Assembly (NCBI RefSeq): GCF_023343835.1
Contig: NC_064434.1
Location: 19,325,505-19,389,504 of the forward strand
Reading direction: 5' to 3'
Length of the DNA: 64,000 nt
Origin: Lagopus muta
Lineage: Eukaryota > Chordata > Aves > Galliformes > Phasianidae
Of this stretch, positions 40,301-52,300 are shown piece by piece (within the stretch, counting starts at the first letter, position 1; every line of letters begins with the position of its first letter). Below the pieces are notes generated by a model. The model saw nothing but the letters and a program-made list of their open reading frames with translations, was not told where the DNA came from and did no database searches. The position numbers and the translations under genes are program-made.

Positions 40301-43300
40301 AATGTAGTAACAGTTTTTTAGCTTTTCAATGATTGGTATGGATGGCCTTATCAGAAGGTGTTTCTATTTGGATAAACAGGTGATCCACTTGACATTATAA
40401 TCTTGAGGCAACATAAGACGCAGCTATACATGTATCACAAGGATGAACTTGTTAGATCCTTGTACTCCTGCACCTGCTAAAACAGTCTTACTCCTTATAT
40501 ATTAACCTTCACTGAAAACGTCTTCATTAAAATCAGCTGGGTGGAATTTTTCTTGGATTTGATCTGCAGTTTAAGTAATATGACTTTAAATAAGAAATGT
40601 GTGTACTTGAACTGGCAAACTGCCTGAGACTTCTAGGTGTTCTCTAAACTGTTAATCAAATTAAAAACCCCTAAAAATACTGAGAAAGGTCCTGATATCT
40701 AGTCTCAAAAGCTATAAAAATAGATTAATTGTCTTTAAATACATCAGGAGATATTTTTTCCTTTCACAGCACATAATGTTTTGTCAGGGAACATGCAGAG
40801 AAGCCAGAAGGAGTGTTATTAAATCAGGGAGAGAACAGGTGTATTCTCCTCTTCCAAAGGAAAATTAATGGTGAATGTAGTGTCAACTCAGTGTTTTGCA
40901 AATGAAGATACAAAGTATTCTTTGGCAGGCTTAGCCTTTGTGCACCCTCTGTGCCAGTAGTTGATGCCCTCCTACAAAGCATAGCTGTGCAAGCTCGTGT
41001 TTAGAGTACTCTGTGGGGAATTGCAGTTTCTGCTCCCTGCTTTCCATTTCTGATGCATTGGGAACTTTTATTCTGAGCGATGTTATGAATTGCAATTGCA
41101 GAACTTGGTGCTATATTTTCAAACTTTGCAATACCATCCTGACATTGAGACCTTCCTTATAATTGATCCTTAGTGACTTTTTTTGTTGTTGAAGAGGCAA
41201 TCCTTATCAGCTCTTAAACCAAATCAGCACAGATCTTAAGAATAGAGAAGGGCCTGCTTCGAGGAGTTAGAGCTTGATATTCATGCATGGCAAGAACTTC
41301 ATCCTCTCAGTTTCTTTCATTCAGACTATTCCTCCTGTTCTTAATACTGTTCTGATTGTAGCATTTCCAGAGAGAATCATGTGGATGGTTGCTATATGTT
41401 ATGGGAAAGATACCAATGCCAGAAATGAATACTGTTCCTTCTTAAATTACTGTGGTTTCCTCTACTAAATGTAGGAGGGATACAGCAGTCTCATGCTTCC
41501 CTTTATGTAAAATGGCACATTTCCCTTCATGAGAAGGAAGTAGCATATTAGGTCGTCATGCCTGAGTTCAGCCAGTGTGACAGTTCACTCAAACTGGAAG
41601 TCAGGTACCTGGAATCAGTTCAGAGTGATGTTTCTGGCCAGTGAATATGTCAGGAGAATCAGGACTCAACTACTGTGTTGTATTGCAATTTCACAAACAC
41701 AAATTTTCTGTTTTGTTACAATTTATGAAGATCAGATTTCCTGTGCTCTGTGATAGAGATATGTGCTTGATTTGTATAGTGTTTTGAGAATATATCTCTC
41801 AGTGAGTTGGTCATGGGATTCCAGTAGTAATGCTTAAAGCTTCCTGCATTTGTCCTACTTTGTTTTCCCAATTTTATAGTTCCATTTTTGTGAAATACAA
41901 TTGCAGTGCTCCAGGTTGTTGTAAGCAAATGTATGTAAGCTGAATGAGTCTGATCTTTTATTCTGTCTTCTGACTTTTAATTCTTTGTCACAGCTTTTGC
42001 AGCTAATTGCGAAATCCCAGTTGACATCACTGAGTGGTGCAGCACAGAAGAACTACTTCAACATTTTAGACAAAATTGTGCGGAAAGGTAAACTGAGGCT
42101 TTCATAATCTGCTTGTTCAGATGCCCTAGAGATACCTACCATCCAGTTTGAGAAAAGTAGTTTTTCTGTTATTGAATCGTGTGTTGAAACAGATGAGTGA
42201 AGTAAAATGCCAGCTAAATTCTGTTCAGAAACAAACTATTGTCTGCTATTAAATTATAGTCGTTATTAAACGTGTTATCTGTTAGATGAAACAATTGTGG
42301 TAAGCTTAGTAACATGATTGGTTTTCAATGTGCACGACACACTAAGGTCAAAAGTACATAGCTGCTTTTATGTATAGTTTATTTTAAAAAGTTATCACAT
42401 GATATTGATCAGGCTTTTGTGGTAACCACACTAAGTGGAGGTAACGTACTGTCAGCTCTGAATAGAAAGAATTTGAATTTGTAAGTTAGTTGGTGTTGAG
42501 TTCACAGAATGCATAGTATGATGCTTTAATCAAACTTGCTTGTGATTTTTAAATTATTCACCTTTTATGGAACAGCATTAATGAATGTGAGAGAGAGGAT
42601 GAGGCAGGGCAGCGATTTTCACACAAATAGTTATCTTGAGTTAATTTAAGCTGATTATATTGGTTTGGTAACTGAGATAACAAAAAATTGTATCTGGTTT
42701 TGTTTTTCTAGTCATGGAAGACCATCATAACCCACGATTAATCAAAGATCTTCTACAAGATTTGAGTTCCACTCTCTGTATACTGATCAGGGGAGTAGGA
42801 AAATCTGTTCTGGTAGGGAACATTAATATTTGGATGTGCCGATTAGAAACCATCCGCTTGTGGCAACAGCAACTAAAAAACCTTCAGATGAACAAGGTAT
42901 GTTGTTAAATTATGCTTGTGGAGGAGGGGAGAGACGAGAGAGAGTACACTAAATGTGGGTTTATGAATTTAAAAGAACAAGACTTCAAATGTGTTCTAAA
43001 TAGATGAGCTCAGCAGAAAGCAGAGATTTCTCCAGCAAGTAGCTTAAAGTGATAAAGTAATATGAGTTACTAACACCTTGAGACAGAAGCCTGCTTCAGA
43101 TCACTGTTGTTTTTGGAGAAGTAATGAGATTCCTGAAATGGAAATTGTTCCTAATATTTTAATAGATTCTCTCTGATGAGGGCTGGTATCATAGCTATAC
43201 TACAGTTTTCTGGCAGATGTGTAGCTGTAATTCTTTTTCTCATCCAGAGAACTTTAAAGATGTTTCCCCAAGTATTCAGGTAGAGCTGACAAAACATAAA

Positions 43301-46300
43301 TTTCTGATACTGAAGTAAATATTCTAGTACTAAAAATGCAAACCTAAGGTGAATTTTTTTATTTGGACCAGGAAGAGAAAAAGCAGAACATAGGAATAAC
43401 AATTCTACAATTGTATTCGTTAGCACAGTTGCTTTTTGTGAAAAAGGATAATGATTTTAGCATCTGGACTGTGATCATGGAACTTGATTTAAAGTATATG
43501 GTATAAACTCTTCCAAGTTTTTTTTTTTGTTTTTTTTAAGTGGAAACTTCTGAAGATAAGCAGGGAACTTGTGTTTTCAGGCTTAGCCTGTCGGGGGCAC
43601 TTCCAAAAGAAATGCTCCAAGATGTTGCATGTAACAGCTTTCATCTTTGAAATTGCTGCATGTGCTGGGCATCTGAATATGTCAGCAACTTTAGAACAAA
43701 AAAAAAGAAATTGGAAGCCTGATCTCAGCAGTTCTTATGCCAGCCAACCAAAACAGAGTTTGAGAGATGCTACAGTTGTGATGGTACTTTCCAGCAGGCC
43801 ACTGCCATCTGAGCTGTCCTACATTGGTTGAAATAACTGATGAGAAATCTAGCGTTTGTAGTGAGCACAGCAATAGTCCCAGGGGTGTTTGTAACAGATG
43901 ACAGTGTGGAAGACTTCATCTGTAAGTGAGATGAATGGTGGTGAAGTAAACAGATGTGAAGTAGTGGCTGCCGGAGTTCAGCTGCGGTGGGACCAGTGCT
44001 CCTTGGCAGGGCAGCTCCACTAGGTGGGGCCGGCAGCCTCCATCCTTTGCCTGGCAGCAGGGCCTCCAGTGCTCTCCAGTAGCACTGCAGGTTCCAGGGA
44101 AAAACTTCTCTGTCATCTTTTCAGCAAGCTCATCCTTTAGATTAAATCATGCGTGAGTTACGCTTACCCCATAGAAGAAAACTTTTAGCAGAGGCGTAGA
44201 CTCTTGTGGAGGACTTTCTCAGTGCTCTGATCTGTCTCTTCTTGCAGAACTGCTTGTGTGTGTTACCAAGGGAGCTATTTCCAGACTTGAGAGATGAACT
44301 TACATTATGAAGACAGATGCAAAAGAAAGCTTTCTTTTTTTTCTACTCTTCAGTCCTATATTTTGTGCTGCATTCTGTACTCCTCGTGAGAGAAATTCAC
44401 ATGCTGTTTCCTAATAAGAATTGAGAAACTTATCCTATAATCACTTCAAACTTTTTTAATCTACTATTCAAATTATCACACGACTAACCTCAATGCTTTT
44501 GCTCAATGGTTTTGTACAAATAAGAGCTGAGGTATCTCTAAGGATTTTATTGTACCTTTTATTGTCAAGCTTTATTTTAGCTAAGTTTTCAACTCTTCAT
44601 TCCAGCAAGTCAACAATGGTCTTACGCTCAGTGATCTTCCTCTGCATATGCTGAGTAACATCTTACACAGATTTTCTGATGGCTGGGACATTATTACATT
44701 GGGTCAGGTGACCCCAACTTTGTACATGCTCAGTGAAGACAGACAGTTGTGGAAAAAACTCTGCCAGTACCATTTTGCAGAAAAGCAGGTAATAATCATT
44801 TGCATAAATGTGAGCCCCCCCTTGCTGTGTGACACACAAATGAAGTGTGAACTTACAAGTGTGACAGCTTGTGAAAATGGTGCTTTTTATCTGTTGGTTT
44901 TTTAATGTGATTCATCTGAAAAATTGTTTTTGACAGGTTTAGGGTAGCTATTCCCTTTATCCTAAGCTTTTTTTTTTTTTCTATACAGTCCCAACAAATG
45001 TAGTAGAGGTGATGATCTGCCATTTTCAGTATCTAGAGTAAAATTTGTCTTACTTAATCAAGGTAGGCAGACAGAATTAATTGCTTGGACATGAAAATAT
45101 TCTGTTTTATGTCTAACTGATTTGTTACTATGTGGTCAGTGACTGGCATTTTTTGCCATTTAAAAAAACACATTTAAAAAAATTAATTACAAGTATAGTT
45201 GGAAAGGTACAAACTCCCTTATGGATGACCCCAGTAAGAATTTGAGTAAGAAGAGATGCTTTAGAGTGAGCATCATGGAAAATGTAGTCAAAGACAAGCT
45301 GAGGGGGTGGGGGGAAGTTCAAGCTGTATGTAACAGTTGAATGTATTTTGAGGTTAGATGAAGTAAGGTGGTTTGAACAGTGACAATAGTTGGAGAGGAA
45401 CCTGTTTCACTAAGGTAACACTGGGAAAAAATAATTTAAGTATTTCAGCATTATGAGCATAATGAACACTTCTGCACAGCTTTGTCAGTGCATTCCTAAA
45501 TATTAACATTTTAATTAGGTTACTGATAAAATGAAACAAACTATATCAAATGCTGCTTTCTCTGAAGAGTGTGGTACCTTAATAGCTACAGAGTAGTGTT
45601 AGATTGCATAGGAGAGGAGGAATGGTATATATGTTGAACCATTTGAAACAACTACAATAAATTGTTTGATATCTAAAGAGCACTTTTGGGGGGGGAAAAA
45701 AAAAAAAAAAGAATTCCACACAGGGAAGCTATTGGGAAACAAAGTTTAACAAATCACAAAGGCAGTGCTGTTGTTTGCCATATGGCACTGTTCTTGTGAG
45801 TGAAGGAAGCACATAATGTATTAGCAATAATCCAAACTGAGTGGAATGTGAAGTCTTAACAAATGCTGTTATGCATTACTTACTCTTTGTATGCAGGTAT
45901 GCCTTCAAGTAATTAATCAGTCACTGACTATTGCTGTGCTTCTAGAAATTTCATAGAATGTGAAAATACTCATTTATGTCCTTTTAAAGATGAAGGAAAT
46001 GTTGAAATTAATACTTACTATCTTAATAAAAATGAATAGTAATCCACAATCACTGATGGAACAGGAGGGAATGGCCTCAAGGTGTGCCAGGGCAGGTCCA
46101 GATTGGATACTGGGCAAAATTTCTTCTCAGGGTGGTGGAGCATTGGAACAGGCTGCAGGGATGTGGTATAGCTGCTGTCCCTGGGGCATTTAAGTACCCC
46201 TTTCCTTAAGGACATGGTTTGGTGTGCAGTGTTGGTGGTAAGTGGACAGTTGAACTCGGTGGTCTTAGAAGTCCTTTTTAAGCCTAATGCTTCTTTGATT

Positions 46301-49300
46301 CTCATTCCTGAGGTGTTTTTTTTAAATGTATGAAATTTATGCCTCTAAATATTGTTTTTATTATGCAGTTATTGACAATTAGAATCATTACTGAGTTAGA
46401 ACAGCTGTGTATGACCTATTTTTTCTTTGCAAATCTCTTCCTATTTTTAGATTCAACTTTTTTGTGGCTAGTTATCTTGCTACTTTTCAGAAACGTATGA
46501 TGTCAGATTATTGACTTCAAAGAATTCCAATTATAACACTTCAGCTTCTTTTCTTAGTCCTTTACCTGATGTGACTGTTCTTTCACTATTTTAAAGGAAT
46601 GTATTAATTTCATGTTCAGTTTTGTAGGCATTTGATTCTGTCAGAGAAGGGTCACATTGACTGGAAGCTGATGTACTTTGCACTTCAGAAATACTACCCA
46701 AAAAAGGAGCAGTATGGAGACACCTTGCATTTCTGTCGGCACTGTAGTATTCTGTTTTGGAAGGTAAGATCTTTGAAATACATAAGCAGGAATTGGTTCA
46801 AACAGTTACTGATGATTACCTGGAAAGGAAAATGAGATCACCTTATCAACTTCATGTGAAAGGTGATCAGTCAATTCGTATGTAACTTTAACGTATAAAG
46901 CTTTCATATTACATTAGTATTGAATTCCAGACTTGTTCTTTATTTAGCATTTTTCTCCTGATATCTGATAACCTTAATGCTTAAAAAGTACAAGGAAAAC
47001 TGTCACATGGAAAGAGCTGCAGTCTGTGTTGCACTGTATTTCTTAATATTATGCAAAGCTGCTTAAAACTTCTATGGTGTGACATTCTGTTTATGGCATC
47101 TCTTTCCTCATGATGGCACGGCAGTCAATGTAAGTGTAATAACTTACTCCTGTGCATTCCTACCACACTGGTATAAAACTGAGTATCTTTGTATTCTTGC
47201 TTCTGTCCCACATGTAACCCTGAGGAATGTTTGAAACTTGATTCAAAGTACAATTATAACTGTGAAGCATTCTGTCTTGCGAGATGGTTTTTGTTTTGTA
47301 GAGCATTTTCCTATTTTGCTCTTGCATGAACTGATAGTTCTGCTTTTACTTTCTGTATACATACCATTATTTAGCCTTTTAATCAGTCAGATGTCTTTAA
47401 TTTTGCAGCTCAAAAACCACATACGTGTGGTGCAAGTGGGTAAGAAAAAAGTAAGAAACAGTTCAGGAACCTTAATCTTGAAATATTCATCTTCTGGTTC
47501 ACAGAAATTAGTTACTCTTGTCCTCTTTCTGTAATTTTGTTGCATATCAGTGGTAAGCTTCATTTTCTGTATAAATAATGAGATTGCTGAACAGGATGAG
47601 CAGCACAGAAATAGCATGGTACAGAGAATGTTGTTTTAAATCTGAGTGTTTTTGACATCACAGGAGCCCTCCCAGTAAGTCTTAATGTTGTCCAATATGT
47701 AGGGCATGGGTGTCCAATCTTTTGGTTTGCCTAGGCTGCACTGAATGAAGAGGAATTGTCTTAGGCTGTGTATATGTAGGTAACTCTGAAAGTTAGGTTT
47801 GATGGCAGTAGTTTCAATTCTTAAGTTCTCAAGATCCCAATCAGATTTTTGATGAAATTCTTCCTGTGCTTCATCCTTAAAAACAATTGTTTACAAATGT
47901 ATGTACTACCACAAAGCAGTGACATGAATGACTGTGAAGAATATTTGTCTCTCTGAGATAGGGCTTACAGAAACATGTTGATCAGAAAGACACAATCAGA
48001 TTTTTTGAGTTAAATATCTGATTACAACTCTGTATATTCTATTTGAAAATTTGCAGATAATACATTTATGTTGATTGAAAATGGAGTGGCAAAAATAACA
48101 AAACCTATATTCAAACTGTTTTATCACAATGGAAAATAGGGCTGCATAATTTTTGCCCTGAATAGGAATGTGTTCAGCCAGTATATCAAGGTCAGCATGT
48201 AGTATATACACAAATAGTGGGCATTTCTGGTATCAGACTTGTTTGGGTTGTCTGCCTTTACTGTATAATGCTTTCTGCAGTACATCTGTCTCATTCTGTT
48301 TTTAATACAGTTGAACATTATAGGGATGACTAAGTACTTGAAATCATTTATCATCAGAGGCCACGTGATAGTAAGAGGCAGTGGATCTCTGCAGACAGAT
48401 ATGGCTACCTTGACTATTTCAGTTTATTGCTGGCACAGTAGCATCTTCTCTGTGGATTTGTATTTTTAATGAAACGAGAGTGAGCTGTTAAAGGTATTTT
48501 GGTTTGAGGAGTATCTAATTATTGATTACCTTTGCAATACTGACAGCCTCATGCTGGAGATCTGGGTAGGTCTTAGGTACCGTGTGGCTATAGATTGATT
48601 TTTGATGATTCTGGAGCAGGTGGTTTGGAACTGAATTATTACCCTGAGAATAGCAAAGCAAATAGCTTTCTTTGTGGGATTCATTGATCTGATTCATTGC
48701 CTCTTAGAGGAGGCATTGAAGAAGGGAGGGACGAATAGTTTGGGAGATGTGCCATGTCAGGAGAGGGTGGAGAGCACCACTTGAGGAGAATGTGGGAGCC
48801 TGCCACAAGGACAGCCAAGCAAGGGAATGATTTGTCCAAAGAAGTTGAGCAGTTTCCATCCCGGAATTTTCTGGAGACGTGACTGTATAAAGGCTCTGAG
48901 CAAGCTGGACTGATTGCAGAGCTGGCTCTGCTTTGAGAAGACTGGAATGAAGACCTTCAGGCTCAATTATTCTCTGAGCTTGCATTTGGTTTTTGCTTCC
49001 CCAGCTCTGAGATTCTAAGCCTTGAATACTTGATCAGATCAGCCCAGAAATACTTGATCAGGCTGAAAGATGGTTAGAAGAACTGATCTCTGCACAGTTG
49101 GTGCACTTATTGGCAGAGATGAGAGGAGGTTAAATCACTGCTCTGAAAAAAAATCCTCAGTTTACAGTGGCAAGGCAACGTGAGCAAAGCAGCACTAGTG
49201 TTGCACTGAATTGTATGGAGGGGAAAAATAGTTCTGCTTTTTCAGACACTTGTCTGTCTCTTTTCCCATGCTCTTTGAACAAGGATGAGAAGCAGAGTGC

Positions 49301-52300
49301 AGGGGCACGATGATGACATGAATAGACTGACTTCTGTCAGTTGTAGCAAAACTCTGTGCTAGGTGACAATATTTCTTAGTTGTTTCTGGCTTTACCAATT
49401 CATTCAAGCTTCAGTATCCTGCTTTATTATGCAGATTATAAAATGGACTGTCAGCTGCTCATATGCACAGAGGTAATGTACACACTTATTTTCAGCTGAA
49501 GCTTTTATTCTTAAATACTATTGGATGTAAAACAAAAGAAAAAATCTTAGAAGAACAAGTCCTTTTGAAAGAGGGAAAAGTAGCAAGCTTTTGAATCTTG
49601 AAACAAATGAAAACGCTATTTAGATAGCTTATAATGTAGAAACTTAGTTTCTTTTTCTTTCTTTCACTTGAAAAATCAGACAGTTTTTGCTTTCAGGGGC
49701 ATTCAGAAGAACATCAGGCAATGAACTGAACGCTTCTTAGATTGCAGTTGCTTCTCCCCCTCACCCTGTCAAGAACAATGTAAAACATTGGAATAGTTGC
49801 AGAGGAAAATTCTGCAGGATGAAGATTAGAATTTCTTTTAATTTGGATGCATTAAAGCTAGGAAGGAATATAACTGTTCTCCATGAAGTCCTAGAGACAG
49901 AAGGGGTGGATAAATACTGCTACGTAGGGGAATTTAAGCTAAGTGGCAGCATTGACATAAGTTGAAGAAACCAGCCATGGGTGAGCTTATTCTTGAGAGT
50001 TAAGTTTGTAAGAACCAAAGCAGCAAGGTTGTGAGATAGCTACAGGTAGGCTTGTGCTTTGTTACTGAGAATAATTTGCATCTGTTTAAGAAATTGATGT
50101 CCTTCATTTTGTGTCCTTTGAAAGAAAGCTTTGCAGGAAAAAAAGGACTGGAGACTAGTGAACTGAACTGGCAAGCAGTTGGATTTGGGAAGTAATCCTT
50201 TTTTCCATGTTTCAGGGTGTTACAGTCATCTTCAAGAGTGCTCAAGAAGCAGGATTTGAGGCATTTGAATTGCTGTATTTTAAAACTTCTGACCGTAGTA
50301 ATGCTTAAAACTGTAAGGCGACTCCTAAATTCATCATACAAAAGGATCTGTTGTAATGGAGGGAATGACTGTAGGAAGCTTTGAGAAGTGTCATGTTAGC
50401 TTTGAGAAGTGAGTGCTTGTCCACACTAAGTGAACAAATGTGTGGTTTCAGTGCTGTAGAACTACAAACAAACTACTTATGGCTGGTAATACCTCTGAGT
50501 GCCTTTTATGTACAGCATTTATATAAATGCTATTATATATACTATTTCATACTGTGCTATTTGGTTCCACCAGGTAACACTGCCATTGTAATTTATCTTC
50601 TTAGCCAGCTCAGTTTATTATAGCCATCTCTGGGGTAGCTGTAGAAGTTGAAATAACTCTTGCTTTTAAAATACTTCCAGCGTTATGTAACACTGTAATT
50701 GTGTTCTGTAAGTGATGTTTCATACTTGTTTTTAGCCCTTCTTAGGGTTTGTGCTGACTTTTGGTTCTGTAACTGCTTGTGATTTGCCACAAGACAATTC
50801 TGAAGTGACACATAAACCTTAGCTTCAGTAAACTTTAACTCTGCTTCTTTTACTTTATGGCTCTCCTTCCTGCTCCTTGTTCACGATTTCAAAGGACTAC
50901 CATCTTGCTTTGTTACTCAAGGTATTTCTTTCACGTCTCATCTGTTTTCAGTGCTCACTAGTCTGTAATGTGAATACCACGTTCATTTCTATTTGTTTCT
51001 TTTTTTTTGTTTAGCAGGAATGATTTTTTTCATGTCCCTATTCGATAAAGCAGTGGTGACTTTCATTCTGTTTTTTCATAATCTTTATTTTTCATTACTG
51101 CTGTATTGCTGTTAAAACTGGAGACTGTTATTCAGCATCTAATGAAAGTGTAACGTGTTACTGAAATACACTAAGAAATAGTCTCATTTATTTTGTGTGA
51201 AACACTTATGTATCTAATTTGGTATTGAAATCTGACAACAGTAATGCAATCCTCAAACATACTTTTAAACAAAGGTACTAACATAGAATAAAATCCACGT
51301 GGAATGCTGTAGTTACACATACTCTTATGAAAAGCAGTTCCCAAGACAGGGCACACAGGACTGAGGAAGGTGATGGAGGCAATTAATGATGTTTTATCAA
51401 TGAAGAGATGGTGGAAATAATTACTCAGAAAAGGACTAGCTCTCAGGTTGTCATGGGAGCTCCATAATTTGCAATCATGATTAAAGTCAGAGGAAGAAAA
51501 CAATTACACTTGTCAGTAAACTTCCTGGTGAATTCTTCTGTTAAAGCTAAAACAGAATTCTAAATGAAGCAGATATATTGAAAATCAATCTGACTTTAAT
51601 TATTCTTCATTAGTGTTAGTAAGCGTAATTTCAAGGGAAAGAGTTTTTTGGAAAGAAATGGATGTGAAGACAGGATGCTTGTGATTCTTTTCCATCCACA
51701 TCACTTTGCTACTGTAGAATTAGTTTCCATTTTTAATAACTTAAATCAGCTCCTTGCTTTTTTTTAATGGAGATTGTTATTGGATCTAAAAAAAACCAAC
51801 CATAAGTATAAATAAGCTCAAAAGAAGGGTAAATCCTAACATCTTTCTCAGAAATCTCATTTTTATGATGTTCTGTTCCTGGAAACCAGGAATTTCTAGT
51901 CATGGTTATGACAAGATATTAAGTATCATTATTAGAGGAGACATTAGCAACTACCTTAGAGAATGTTTTTCTGGCATAACATTTGCATGGAAGGTGAGCA
52001 GAAGTACTTCCTTTCTCATCAGTTCCTTCCCTACATGGATTAGACTTCAGGTAGGACTGCCTGTTTCTTTCATTCTGTTTTCCCCATTAATTGAGAGAGC
52101 AGCTGGCTCTTAAATGATACTAAAGCAAGTATTAAAAGGTGTGGAAGGTCGAGGAGATACTGCATGTTATTTTTGTGTAGTCATCTATACTTTTAATGAA
52201 AAAACATACATACATTATCAACAGATAATAAATGCATATATGGAGTAATTTCCATTGGGAAAAGCAGTGTTATTTCAAACATATACTTGGCCTATTCCAC

